Positions 1-9,815 of a stretch of DNA of 64,000 nucleotides are shown piece by piece. The notes under the pieces are model-generated. The model was not told the DNA's origin. It did not search any database and worked only from the letters and a program-made list of their open reading frames with translations. The translations under genes and the position numbers were made by a program. The stretch is from Arion vulgaris (Eukaryota > Mollusca > Gastropoda > Stylommatophora > Arionidae): the NCBI GenBank assembly GCA_020796225.1, contig CM036755.1, positions 9,738,994-9,802,993 on the forward strand, given 5' to 3'. Positions within the stretch are counted from its first letter, which is position 1. Each line of letters begins with the position of its first letter.

Positions 1-11
1 CAACATCAGTG

Positions 12-90
12 GCCTCTTACAACATGTCTTGAAAGTCACAGTGGTGCTATCCTTTGCTTCACTTGCGGGTCCCGACACCATACGGACGGG
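12..90 (-). repeat. SINE-A fragment (head)
   Basis: Antisense copy of the head of the window's commonest SINE: reversed it reads as the gggtcccgcaagtgaagc block followed by the accactg and caagacatgttgtaag blocks. The 68-aa ORF over it has no similarity to anything I recognise. Confidence 0.7.
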
Positions 91-466
91 TTATAGCACC
101 AAATGATATTCTAGAAACAGTACGTAAAAATATGGTTTCAGCGTCCGTATACTCGGAGTTAACATGCAAATATCGACTTATAATAGAAAACAGAATTAAG
201 AAGACGAATAATTCAAACCCCTCAATCTTCAATTTCAGCTTGATATTTCCCCAAAAGTAACAGCTGTTTCTTGCTCTTGTTTGCCGACATAATATATCAA
301 CATCTGTCCCCTTGATGCAAATGTGTATCTAACAACTTAATCTGTTTTAGGAACAGTCGTCAGACGTACTTATACATTTCATCCACGTGATTCATAGATG
401 TCACTTCTGAAGTAACAGATGGTTATATTGATTGCATCGATATTAGAATTGCTTTATTGTAATTTG

Positions 467-467
<1 letters not shown>
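91..467. other. No recognisable gene
   Basis: AT-rich sequence with no recognised coding or repeat family. Confidence 0.5.
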
Positions 468-501
<34 letters not shown>

Positions 502-502
502 C
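468..502. repeat. (TTGA)n microsatellite
   Basis: About nine uninterrupted copies of ttga/gatt, ending directly at a SINE-A head fragment (501-555). Confidence 0.9.
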
Positions 503-555
503 GCCCTTGTGGTTCTGGGATCCGCAAGGAAAGCAAAGAATAGTACCAATTTTGT
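501..555 (+). repeat. SINE-A head fragment
   Basis: cgcccttgtggttctgggat, then gcaaggaaagcaaagaatag: the first 50-55 bases of SINE-A only. The body is missing. Confidence 0.7.
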
Positions 556-639
556 GGAAGTGGTTTAGTTTACTTGCGTGTATGCTATACACCAACAAGA
601 AGAGCCGGAACGAGACCAGAGCTCCTTAATTCCACCCCG

Positions 640-830
640 CAACATCATCTTCATCAGGTGCCGTGTCGACTGGCATAGGCGATCATGGACCTCCACAAAT
701 TTATCTTTGATGTTCGCTATCAACTGAGATGTTGACGCTCTACCGTGCCATGAACTAAGGATATCCAACATTTTCTCTGACTTCCACTGTCTCGTCTACT
801 CTCGATTTTACCGGTTGTCACAATGTTCCA
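640..830 (-). mobile_element. LINE ORF2 3' tail fragment
   Basis: Reversed, this encodes a decayed DILSSWHGRASTSQLIANIKD-like segment and ends with a tga/gat run. The same tail occurs at 18640-18830 (plus) and 39420-39590 (minus), so it is the 3' end of one non-LTR family. No intact ORF. Confidence 0.65.
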
Positions 831-991
831 CCCCGCAGAGACTTCTAAATAAGTTTACTCCTTCTTAGCATAATCTAAGTTGTCTCTGTGAAAGCATGAC
901 TGCAGTAGCGTCATGTCTAAATACGCCCTTGTGAAGAATGATCTTTCTGGCACCGGCGGCAGTGATACCCAGCTCACATATGACATCTCAT

Positions 992-1243
992 CGGTGTAGT
1001 GTCGGGTCCCGCAGGGGAAGCAATAAATAATACTGCTACGACCTACAAGGTATGTCGTAAGAGACGACTAAGGTAGGGGTCTAAGGAAGCTACCCTAGTA
1101 AATAAAAAGCGTCGCAGAAATCGGATGTGCTGGAATACTAGTAGCTCATAACATGCCACAACGTACATTTGCTCTTAGGATCGAATCAAATACAAATCAC
1201 AAAGCAAGTTGTCGATATGGAACTTTCGAAGAAGAAGAAGAAG
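992..1243 (+). repeat. SINE-A, near full length, (GAA)n tail
   Basis: About 250-bp SINE containing gacctacaaggtatgtcgta, gctaccctagtaaataaaaa, cgcagaaatcggatgtgctg and a gaagaagaagaag tail. At least eight similar long copies occur in the window. No clear tRNA A/B boxes are seen in the head, so its promoter origin is unknown. Confidence 0.85.
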
Positions 1244-1990
1244 TAAATATTATAGATAAGGACCTCATAGCCTAATATTTGAGCGTTTAATTTGGCCCTA
1301 AATGAAGGTCAAAACTATTTAGCTTCAGCTAGTATGTATGGTATCACATAAGCAATTAAAATGGATAAACAAATCATAAAACTATTCATTTTTGTTTGCT
1401 TACGCGATACCATACAAATGTATCTTTGTCCTTTATTTTATTGTGCGGAAGAAACCATACGCTGGTTCAACGGGCAAGACGGCGTCTGTCAACAACGCAT
1501 TGCGGAGAGTAATGAGCACGGCCAGGCACGTAGAACGCCTTGGTCATCCGCTGTACCCGAATTCTTCTCCAGCCGTCTTGACTTTGTCCTGCCACTGGAC
1601 ATTGAAGGAATTGGGCGAGAGAGTGAGATCGAAGAACTGCACAACGATTTCTCACTGTAAAGCAAATCATCACGCAAGTCACCACCATTTCGTCTTTGTC
1701 CTGAAATACCAATTTATTAAGTATCCCCGCAGCCATCCCTCGGTTTTGTCTAGATCTGATCTGATCCGCTCTGACCACCTCAGATTTGTAGGCTTCCGTA
1801 CAACGCCTAGCTTCAGCCGCACATCTTGACGACAGACTAAACAACAGATTGTCACCAATACACTCAGTATTGCAGTATAAAAGATGAAAAGCACTTTTAC
1901 AACATCAAACTTTAAGTCCCTGGCTTCTTAAATCAAATCGATTGACATACAGACGCCGTCAACCCTGAATAATAAAGAAAGTTGGCACAG
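1244..1990. other. Unassigned sequence with overlapping ORFs
   Basis: ORFs of 99-145 aa overlap on both strands at 1361-1844. None has a recognisable domain, and they contradict each other. A block at 1735-1805 (cagatct-type, with tctgaccac) recurs at 4125-4200, so part is interspersed repeat. No gene is supported. Confidence 0.5.
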
Positions 1991-2260
1991 AACTTTGCTT
2001 GAATTACATTGAGAAACAAAGAATGAAGTTGTTTGGCCACTTAATAAGAATGCACTCAAACTACACAGTATACAAAGTCTTCTACAACAGGACATCAGGA
2101 AAGAAGGCGAAAAGAAGACTACGAAAAAGATGGTTAGATAGCATAGCAGAATCCTGTCCAAAGATAAAAATTCAAAGACCAAAGATAACAATCCCCCAAG
2201 CCACCAGAACAGCGCAAGACAAAAACAGAAAACCACGACACTGGGCAACAACCTGGTAGC
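1990..2260 (+). mobile_element. LINE reverse-transcriptase C-terminal tail (relic)
   Basis: Translates as NYIEKQRMKLFGHLIRMHSN, then a basic KKAKRRLRKRWLDSIAES segment: the xxRMxxFGHLxR ... GRRxxRWxD signature found after the RT thumb in many invertebrate non-LTR elements. Short and isolated. Confidence 0.7.
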
Positions 2261-2324
2261 AGCGGGAAGACAAGAGAAAGGAGAAGAAAACACACCCCTC
2301 ACTCGCTTGCTTTTGTTGTAAACT

Positions 2325-2425
2325 TTCATTAGCGAAACACGTAATAACAAAGTACTGTAGTTTTACAAAATACCAAAAACAATAACAATACACAGCAACG
2401 TTTCGACCAAAAGGCCTTTATACAT
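2325..2425 (-). repeat. Interspersed repeat with tttggtcgaaacgttgctg motif
   Basis: The reverse complement of this block (aaaggccttttggtcgaaac ... gtttcgct) occurs in plus orientation at 16540-16650. The AAGGCC/GAAACGTTG signature resembles the ends of Penelope-like elements, which is a tentative link. Confidence 0.6.
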
Positions 2426-2451
2426 AGTTTTACTGCAGTCTTCCCCTATAT

Positions 2452-2847
2452 AATAGATTCCCAAACTTTTTCGGACCACCGTCCACTTTGTACGACATAA
2501 ACTTGTAACGCCCCCTTCTACCCATTATAACAGTTTGCCAACAACCCCCCATATACATACATGCTCTATTTTCACTTTGAAATTAAGAAATTGATATATA
2601 TTTCTGTCATACATGGTCATTTTTCAAATGATTTTATACATGAAATAGAAAATTGATGAAAAAATGGATCGTGTAAGATGGGCATAAGATGAATTAAAAT
2701 GCAGAATTCAAATTTTAAATGATTATTCGATAGCAAAATCACGAAAAAAGAAACCTCAGCCCAAATGCTTCTGAACCAACTACCGCCCCCCTGGAAGGCT
2801 TTAGCGTCCACTGGGGGGTGGTATCGCCCACTTTAAGAACCCCTGCC
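2452..2847. mobile_element. hAT-like non-autonomous element (tentative)
   Basis: Left end ttcccaaactttttcggacc and right end (reversed) caggggttcttaaagtgggc resemble the degenerate hAT terminus CAGxGGTTCxxAAA. Interior is AT-rich without coding potential. Ends are imperfect and no clean 8-bp duplication was seen. Confidence 0.4.
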
Positions 2848-2964
2848 TTAAATCGATAAAACTTTCATTAGCGGTTCAAATTTTGCCATCTGTGCAGATC
2901 TTTGCTGACTTACCAGGCAATCTAATTATTTGATTAAGTGAGTACTCAATATATTTCACACCTG

Positions 2965-3021
2965 TCACCTTCCTTTCTATTGTATTATTCCTGTCACCTT
3001 CCTTTCTATTGTATTATTCCT
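2965..3021. repeat. Direct duplication, about 31 bp
   Basis: ctgtcaccttcctttctatt with the following ttattcc appears twice in tandem. Confidence 0.85.
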
Positions 3022-3119
3022 CAACTTTACGAGATCATATTTTCCAGAAAATGAAGGATTGCATCATAATAAAATATGATTATTGATTGTGTCATATAAT
3101 TATAATAATACCTCTCTTA

Positions 3120-3600
3120 CCGTTATACGTTATATAGGGCATAAAAGCAATGTCTACATACCGCTCTATCCTGGGCAACTCGCTTACTCTCCTCCATGGA
3201 ACTGAGACCGATATTTCTTGCCTCTCCCAGCAAAATTCGTTTCAGGGTCTCATTAGGTCGTCCACTCTTTCTTGAATCCTTTGCATCCCACTTCAATGCC
3301 TGCTTTGATATTCGTTGATCATTTCTCCTCAAGGTGTGTCCAACATATCTCCATCTTCTCTTTCTTATAACAGTTGTCACTAGTGGTTGATCAGACATTT
3401 CTCTGATTTCATCACTTCTCCTGAATTCGTTCCATTTTATATTCATTATTTTTCGCAGACATCTATTTTCAAATGCATTCAACTTACTTTCTATATCTTT
3501 AGTCATTTTCCAACTCTCGCTGGCATATGTTAGGATTGATACATTTGAATTGAAAATTCGTAATTTAGTTTTAATACTATATAACTTGCAGTTCCATTTT
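3120..3600 (-). mobile_element. LINE RT C-terminal tail, [18 protein letters not shown] family
   Basis: A 127-codon minus-strand segment reads [20 protein letters not shown], then [25 protein letters not shown] and [14 protein letters not shown], ending DRAVCRH. This is the LINE ORF2 region after the polymerase domain. It is the best preserved of five copies in the window (also 39223-39420, 41195-41540, 50160-50600, 53135-53400). 5'-truncated; no catalytic FADD box. Confidence 0.85.
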
Positions 3601-3818
3601 TATTTAGACTTTTAAAAGCTGATGTTGCTTTGACAATTGTGTAATATGATATATATTAAATGTGGTCCTGTTTTAACTCCATACCTAGACATTCTTACTT
3701 GAATAAACAGCTCTTCTTCTTCAGTCTCAATATCTACCAGTTGTCAACTTCTTGTTTGGCATATGTGGGAAATACGCCTAAGAGCAATCATTTTTTCCCC
3801 TTGCTTATGTAATACTAT

Positions 3819-4060
3819 GAGCGTCTGTAGCTCAAGCGGTAGTGAGCTTGATCACAAACCCAAGCGTACCTGGTTCAAACCCCACGGAGGGCAAGTTTTG
3901 AAGCAAATTCGTTTCCGTGGGATTTTTACAAAAGGTAAAATATAACTCACCGTTCAGAAAGCAATGGTAAACTACTGAAAGTATAAGTGGTGCCTAGAAG
4001 ATCGATCGCTCGTTTACTGTGGTTGACGGCTGTATCCTGTAAATGATATGACACGATATT
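3819..4060 (+). repeat. tRNA-derived SINE-B
   Basis: The head is tRNA-like: gtctgtagctcaagcggtag (A-box region) and ggttcaaacccc (B box) at tRNA spacing. A conserved body follows (cgtttccgtgggatttttac, ccgttcagaaagcaatgg, actgaa, gtggtgcctaga). Near-identical copy at 37672-37914; diverged relative at 24515-24770. Confidence 0.88.
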
Positions 4061-4319
4061 CCTTTATTTGTGTAAAACTGTGATTATACATGTGCATGTT
4101 CATATCGTTCGTTTACTCAGTATTACAGCTTCCTCCTCTTGGTTTTCTCCAGATCTGATTCGATCTGGTCTGACCACTTCAGATCTGTAGATTTCCGCAC
4201 CTCTCTCAAGGGTTATAGTTCATTCGTTGTACCAGTTAATCGCTGGAGACGCGCATAGCAGCACGTCTGCGTCCCTTTGTTACTAGGGTTGTCCGTAGCC
4301 TCCGTTAACATAAGACAGG

Positions 4320-4583
4320 CGGGCTCAGATTAAAAATTATAGGAAATCTTATTACTTACGTCACGTGACCTCGCATTCTATTATTGTTAAATAAAGAGAA
4401 ATTATTTTTTTTTAAAACACAACATGCTAAATCAAGGTTATATTATGTTACAAATTAAATTTAACACTAAGAAATGTTAGTATTATTAATATTTTTCCTC
4501 AATAGATAACCAAGGACTCATAGAATTGTGCAAAGTTGCAGAAAACGTTACAATGTTCTATCAAACATATATAAAAACCAGAC
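4320..4583 (+). repeat. Interspersed family E copy
   Basis: About 260-bp AT-rich repeat running from a gcattcta block through gctaaatcaaggttatatta to gttctatcaaacatatataa. Other copies: 15940-16200 (plus), 47345-47590 (minus), 61105-61370 (plus). Its terminal block is the unit of the array at 46585-47345. Confidence 0.75.
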
Positions 4584-4654
4584 CACATTGAACAGGAATT
4601 TTGGTTTTACCTTCTGAGCTAGTCGGCCTTACCTTGTCGAGGGCCCCGTGTTCA

Positions 4655-4845
4655 CTCTATAGTTTACGATTTTGAATACCTGGGAAGTATAGTATTTCAA
4701 GATGGAGATTTGGAATAAAGAATTATTTTTAAAATCCTGAAAGTAAGTCAAACTTTTGCCATGCTCAACAAAATAAGGAAAGCCAAAGGATTGAATCTTA
4801 AAGCAAAACTTTAAATATATAGAAGTAGTGTCCTGTGATTGTTAG
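4655..4845 (+). mobile_element. LINE RT fragment interrupted by a minisatellite
   Basis: Translates to YDFEYLGSIVFQDGDLE ... AMLNKIRKAKGLNLKAKL .. IYRSSVL: the FxYLGS ... IxxAxxxxxKLxxI ... LYxxSVL block of LINE RT, with stops. The tail motif KRRRWKWIGHVYRKD resumes at about 5735-5795, so the array at 4848-5610 occupies the middle. Confidence 0.72.
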
Positions 4846-4847
4846 TA

Positions 4848-5610
4848 CACAGAAGTGAGTTTTGATACACAGAAGTGAGTTTTGATACACAGAAGTGTGT
4901 GGTGTTGATACACATAAGTGAGTGTTGATACACAGAAGTGAGTTTTGATACACAGAAGTGAGTTTTGATACACAGAAGTGAGTGTTGATACACAGAAGTG
5001 AGTTTTGATACACAGAAGTGAGTTTTGATACACAGAAGTGTGTGGTGTTGATACACAGAAGTGAGTGTTGATACACAGAAGTGAGTGTTGATACACATAA
5101 GTGAGTTTTGATACACAGAAGTGAGTTTTGATACACAGAAGTGTGTGGTGTTGATACACAGAAGTGAGTTTTGATACACAGAAGTGTGTGGTGTTGATAC
5201 ACAGAAGTGAGTTTTGATACACAGAAGTGAGTTTTGATACACAGAAGTGTGTGGTGTTGATACACAGAAGTGAGTTTTGATACACAGAAGTGTGTGGTGT
5301 TGATACACAGAAGTGAGTTTTGATACACAGAAGTGAGTGTTGATACACATAAGTGAGTTTTGATACACAGAAGTGAGTTTTGATACACAGAAGTGTGTGG
5401 TGTTGATACACAGAAGTGAGTTTTGATACACAGAAGGGAGTGTTGATACACAGAAGTGAGTTTTGATACACAGAAGTGAGTTTTGATACACAGAAGTGAG
5501 TTTTGATACACAGAAGTGAGTTTTGATACACAGAAGTGAGTTTTGATACACAGAAGTGAGAGTTCGTACACAGAAGTGAGAGTTGGTACACAGAAGTGAG
5601 TGTTGAAATG
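4848..5610. repeat. 20-bp minisatellite (gatacacagaagtgagtttt)
   Basis: About 37 copies of a 20-bp unit, with a 23-bp variant carrying gtgtgtggtgtt. Three overlapping minus-strand ORFs of 265-311 aa (THFCVSKLTSVYQN type) are only the array read in three frames. Confidence 0.96.
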
Positions 5611-5724
5611 ACCCACAACATGATACACAAACTGGACACATTTTTTGTTTATGTTTAAGAAGACAGAAGCAAAGATTTTTGTCAGATACTTTTGCAAATG
5701 TAGAACTTTTTAAACAAAACAACT

Positions 5725-5800
5725 TTGCATCATTGGAGACCACCATTAAAAGACGAAGATGGAAGTGGATTGGTCATGTATATCGTAAGGACATTAGCTA
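5725..5800 (+). mobile_element. LINE tail remnant (KRRRWKWIGHVYRK)
   Basis: Short in-frame remnant of the C-terminal motif RRWxWIGHxxRK, on the far side of the 20-bp array from its likely upstream half at 4655-4845. Confidence 0.6.
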
Positions 5801-5889
5801 GGCTAGCTCTCTGATGAGATGAGCAGTGGATGAGAAAAAAAAGACCTGGACGTCTAAAGGAAAGATGGAGAATTGATTGATTGATTGAT

Positions 5890-6000
5890 AGAACCATCAT
5901 CATTGCACTTCGTTGAATAACCATGTGTGCTCCGATCTTTGGCTTACACATGAAGATCTCAGCTGTAGTGCACGAACTCCGTAGCACCGGCGAGGGTCCC
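5890..6000 (-). repeat. SINE-C tail fragment
   Basis: Shares gcacgaactccgtag with 48185-48215 and ataaccatgtgtgctccgat-like sequence with 56182-56325 (opposite orientation). Part of a tRNA-headed SINE family. Confidence 0.5.
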
Positions 6001-6049
6001 TGACGTAATTTTAAAGATGGTGAAAATATTTTTGTAGGAATTTTATTTT

Positions 6050-6302
6050 TAATCTTTTCTAATGAGTTTTTCCCGGGCTGCGGCTTTCTCGATTTTGAAC
6101 TGCCAAGGGTTCTTTTACGTGATCAAATTGAACACGGGTCCTACGTTTTATCATTCGTTTTCCAGTAGGACTAGGAACTCGATCTCACCTACACTGAGAT
6201 AAGGACTCTCTGGAAAATATCCAGATGGCTCCACGAGGGAGCGAACCTGGTACCTTTGTCACGAGAGACGAGTACCTTACCTCTATGCTACAGAGACTCC
6301 AG
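6050..6302 (-). repeat. tRNA-derived SINE, minus strand
   Basis: The reverse complement begins with tagcatagaggtaaggtact (A-box region) and has ggttcgctccc (B box) at tRNA spacing, followed by a body. Not a functional tRNA: the acceptor stem does not pair and there is no CCA-proximal closure. Confidence 0.6.
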
Positions 6303-6304
6303 AT

Positions 6305-6935
6305 AAAGTGTAGAAAGACAGTTGAAAGATTGTGGCCTGACATGGGAAACAATTAGTAGAAAGGCGGCAGAACGACAACAATGGAAATCTCTCGTGGAAG
6401 CGTTATGTGTCAGAAGGTACACAAAGAGGATAAAGATAAGATAGCTTTTTTGTGTTCGTCTGACAACTACAGAACAACTACTTCCAGTATGAGGATGGAG
6501 GTTGAGGCCGTTAATGCTGCCCTCCATTGGCTCTCTTGTACTCCGTTTACTATTGCCGTTGTTGTTTGTGACTCTCAATCAATGCTTTAGAAGATACAGA
6601 ATGAGAGGTTGTAATATGAATGGGAGTAATCTATAAAGGTTTCCAACCTCCAGAAACTCACGTGGATCTACTGTCCGCGGTCATGCGGATGTTCGCGACA
6701 ACAAGAGAGCGGACATGCTTGCATCGAAAGCATCGATTGTTGGAGATTTTAGGACGGATAAGGAGAAAGTTCCTCTGTCTCTTGACGACCTACTGTTGGA
6801 TAAGGACGCTAAAATAGATGTTGAATCAATAGAACAATGTAGGGAGTTTGAAATAACACGCTGTACATGTAAAGTTGGTTGCTTGAGGGGCAAAGAGAGA
6901 AGTGTGCATAACCAGCGAGCGACATGAACCATCAG
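6305..6935 (+). mobile_element. LINE ORF2 RNase H domain relic
   Basis: Frameshifted pieces: YRTTTSSMRMEVEAVNAALH and VVCDSQSML (RNase H core), then RADMLASKASIVGD and CKVGCLRGKERSVHNQRAT. These match the better copy at 56691-57552 (minus). Several stops and at least two frame changes; dead. Confidence 0.78.
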
Positions 6936-6964
6936 TACGCACATTCTTCGAAATATATTGGAGG

Positions 6965-7180
6965 AGACGACGTCTTCTTCTTCAGCGATCTCTGTTCATG
7001 CGCTTAATTTACTGTGGATCACAAACTGGGCAGTCAGCTTCAGGTCTGTCAGGTTTCCCCAATGCTTAGTTTTCAGGTCGACTTGGTAGTGGCCACATAT
7101 TGCTTCTCAGCTCACCCAGGATAGAACAGTCTTGCAGGATATTCTCTGGTGTCTGTTCCGCGTGCGTTGGAGAAGACTTA
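6965..7180 (-). mobile_element. LINE RNase H 3' tail, second family
   Basis: The reverse complement aligns with 9640-9815 (plus): shared blocks include gaagcaa, tgtggccac and gtcgacctgaaaactaagc, and both end in gctgaagaagaag. 3' end of a 5'-truncated LINE. Confidence 0.7.
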
Positions 7181-7190
7181 GTCCTAATAG

Positions 7191-7241
7191 TTAATGAGCT
7201 GACATCACAGCACCCGGAGTGATGTGATGTCAGCTCATTAA
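7191..7241. repeat. Perfect 18-bp inverted repeat (hairpin)
   Basis: The arm ttaatgagctgacatcac (7191-7208) is exactly complementary to 7224-7241, with a 15-base loop. Outside the arms, atagttaat and attaact hint at further weaker pairing. Not obviously part of a known element here. Confidence 0.85.
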
Positions 7242-7540
7242 TCATTAACTAATAATCCTAAAAAATGAAATTTGATATGCACAGCATGTAGTTCAAATAT
7301 CTTATTTCGTTGGACAGTCGTTAAACATTAATTTTAGTGTCCTTATCCAGCATTTATTCGTCACGAAACCACTGAGATATATCCCAATTGTTTAATAATA
7401 CAGAATTCAAACCGAGCACTTGTTGAGCGTAAAGTGAGCATTCTACCTCTACACCAACAGAAACCTCTTCAATATCTACTACTACGTCAGTTAAGAAGCA
7501 GTTTCTAGAAGAAAAACCCATAAATGATGAGAATTCCTGC

Positions 7541-8624
7541 TATAGTGCGTTTAAAAATGTTTGCCCCTGTTTAAAAATTTATAACTCTGCAACCATTTCA
7601 ACTACGATGATGAAATTTTGCATACAAACTTGAAATATGAATGACCAAACACAAAAAATGTTTGTCTTGTAGATTGTACAGCTTATTTCCATGTTTGTTT
7701 ATATGGGGTATATAAAACTCTTGTCAGTGTAAAAGGACACATTTTTAAAGATTTTACAGCTTCACACCCAAACTTCTGTGGTCAACAACATATTTTCTCC
7801 TGCGCACGTTTTTTTTGCCGTTTAGAAGCTGGTGTCACACTTGAACGGATATGCTCAGAGGTAAAGTCTATACCAATACAGGCAGTGGGTGAGTTTACCA
7901 GAAACCATTTACCAGAAACGTTGACTGATTCTTGCTATATTACCGAATGGGATTGAAAGTGAAATTCTGCACACTTCAAAGCATTGCAATGAAGCTGTAC
8001 TTATATTTTAGTCGAGAAGCTAGCTATCGTGGAAGACTTTATCAATCTATTTTAAACCCGAAAAGAGAACAGTGCATGCTTTGGGTTTGTGTAAACGGTC
8101 ATTTCGTCGATGGATGCATGAATCAAGAATAAACTCTCCAAACAATAAGCAAATAGCCGGTAGAAAGTCAATTGTAGATAGCTTTGACAAGGAGGTTATA
8201 CGACGAGCAATTGTATAAATGTTGGATTGCAAAGAAACAGTGACTGTAAGAAAGTTGCAGACTTGTTTAAGGAAGAACAATGACATTGAGTTATCTAAAT
8301 GTACGTTGTGGAAAGTTATAAGGACATTAGGCTTCACCTTTAGAAAGTATACGAGTGGAAGAAATATTATTTGCGAGCAGCCACATTTAGTAGTCACGAG
8401 AAGCAAGCACCTACGAAAAGAACTAATTGTAAGCTAAAGTTTTGCCAAAATCATCAAAGAAATTCTCCGATATGCAAAATCTGAGCTGCATTTCGACCTG
8501 TCAACGACGTATTCCTTTGGTCATCGTAAATATAAGACTGCATGCAAAATTTCAAATCAATACAACAGATACTTATTGAGTAAATTGAACTTGACTGAGG
8601 GCAAACATTTGTAAACGGATTATA
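7541..8624 (+). mobile_element. Tc1/mariner-superfamily transposon relic with TIRs
   Basis: Inverted termini: left tatagtgcgtttaaaaatgt followed by ttgcccc; right end reversed, tataatccgtttacaaatgt followed by ttgccct. These differ at only a few positions over about 27 bp, with TA at both edges. The interior near 8120-8430 encodes N-terminal HTH pieces of a transposase: IAGRKSIVDSFDKEVIRRA, then KLQTCLRKNNDIELSKCTLW and IRTLGFTFRKY. The spacing resembles mariner-like enzymes (DKxVIRR ... TLWRLLxxLGF). At about 1.08 kb it is shorter than an intact 1.2-1.6 kb element, and the DDE catalytic part is missing. Confidence 0.78.
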
Positions 8625-8639
8625 GACTTCTTCTGTTTC

Positions 8640-9115
8640 TTCTTGCGTTCGTTCTTCGTTTCCAATTGTATCATTCTGATTGTGATATATAATTGATTCT
8701 CTGACAAGAACGTTTGTTTACGTTGAATGATCATGCGTTCATCATGACTAGCCGCAACCCGATTTCAAATCAGACTAGGCCCGCCAACCCGATTTCAACA
8801 TCATGACTAGGCCCGCCAACCCGATTTCAACATCATGACTAGGCCCGCCAACCCGATTTCAACCAGCTGTTTATTTACTAGGGTAACTTGCCCTAGAACG
8901 ATCCAGGCTTGGATCTACGCATTTACGATCACCTTTTTTTGCCGTATATTTGGGCTTTATGATCTATGTCAAATAGTGAGTCTACACTGCACGCCCTTTC
9001 TGACTGTCAGGTCGTTCCGGATTAGGAACATTTCTCGGTCTTTTGGGGCACATAAGTTTGTCTTGGGACGGCATCTTACTCGTATATAACACCGTATAAG
9101 GCCTTCGCCACTGTT
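8640..9115 (+). repeat. Interspersed repeat X, copy 1
   Basis: Shares gtgatatataa, acaagaacg, ttactagggt, gccgtatatttgggctt and cttactcgtata blocks with 26500-26830 and 49345-49660. Three diverged copies imply a family of at least 450 bp, moderately GC-rich; class unknown (possibly a LINE 5' region). Confidence 0.55.
8740..8870. repeat. 32-bp tandem repeat inside repeat X
   Basis: Four units with core cgccaacccgatttcaacat and gactaggcc. Absent from the other two repeat X copies, so it expanded after insertion. Confidence 0.85.
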
Positions 9116-9124
9116 TGGATTTGG

Positions 9125-9215
9125 ACATGTTTGGATTTTGACACTTGCTAAACTTGAAACTTGAAGTACAAAAACTTGATTGCAAATAAGAATCCTTGCT
9201 AGATTTCAAACTTGA
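9125..9215. repeat. Outlying units of the 60-bp minisatellite
   Basis: Two partial units (ccttgctagatttcaaactt, gaagtac) of the array at 9816-10955, separated from it by the LINE fragment 9216-9815. Confidence 0.75.
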
Positions 9216-9815
9216 AGTACCCCATCTGTCAGCTATACAAGTCCTGGATGCTAAATCCGCTGACAGTACAGTACAAAACCTAAAAAGGGAACTTTCTCAG
9301 CTTTCAGAAGAGACACAAATTCACTAGCAGTGGATTCCATCTCACTGTGGCATTGTAGGCAATGAGAGTGACGATGTCTTAGCTAAGGAGGGCAGTGCCA
9401 AAGAGCAAATTTACCAACCCTTGTCTTTTCAAGGGATCGAAACCCTCATACAGAGAAAATATGTAGTAGACTGGAAGACAAATACTGGATATGATTATGG
9501 AAAAGACTCCTCAAAGACATATTCAGAACAGACCAGGTCATTATGTTTCGACTATGCACCGGACACTGCAGACTCAACAAACACTTATTAGACTAGGAAT
9601 AAGTCAAACAGCTCTCTGCCAGTGTCAGCAGGCGGAACAGACACCGGAGCATATCCTGCAAACTGTCCTCTCCTTGGGAGCTGAGAAGCAACATGTGGCC
9701 ACACCCAGTCGACCTGAAAACTAAGCTTTGGGAAACCTGATAGACCTGAAGCTGACTGCCCAGTTTGTGAACCACACTAAATTAAGAGCATGACCAGAGA
9801 TTGCTGAAGAAGAAG
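9216..9815 (+). mobile_element. LINE RNase H and C-terminal relic inserted in a minisatellite
   Basis: WIPSHCGIVGNESDDVLAKE is the RNase H C-terminal motif (WxPxHxGxxGNExAD). A later frame gives QTLIRLGISQTALCQCQQAE and TPEHILQT, the usual CxC ... EHIL tail. Stops and shifts present. It ends in a gaagaagaag tail, like SINE-A, directly at the resumed 60-bp array. Confidence 0.82.

Noticed and set aside
1361..1844. A gene in the overlapping 99-145-aa ORFs
   Set aside because: ORFs overlap on both strands, have no recognised domain and no splice or start support.
3819..3900. A functional tRNA gene
   Set aside because: A- and B-box-like strings are present, but the acceptor stem does not close and a long conserved body follows, repeated at 37672. 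It is a SINE.
4798..5746. Minus-strand Cys/Thr/Ser-rich ORFs of 265-311 aa
   Set aside because: 20-bp minisatellite; the three overlapping frames encode the same phrase shifted.
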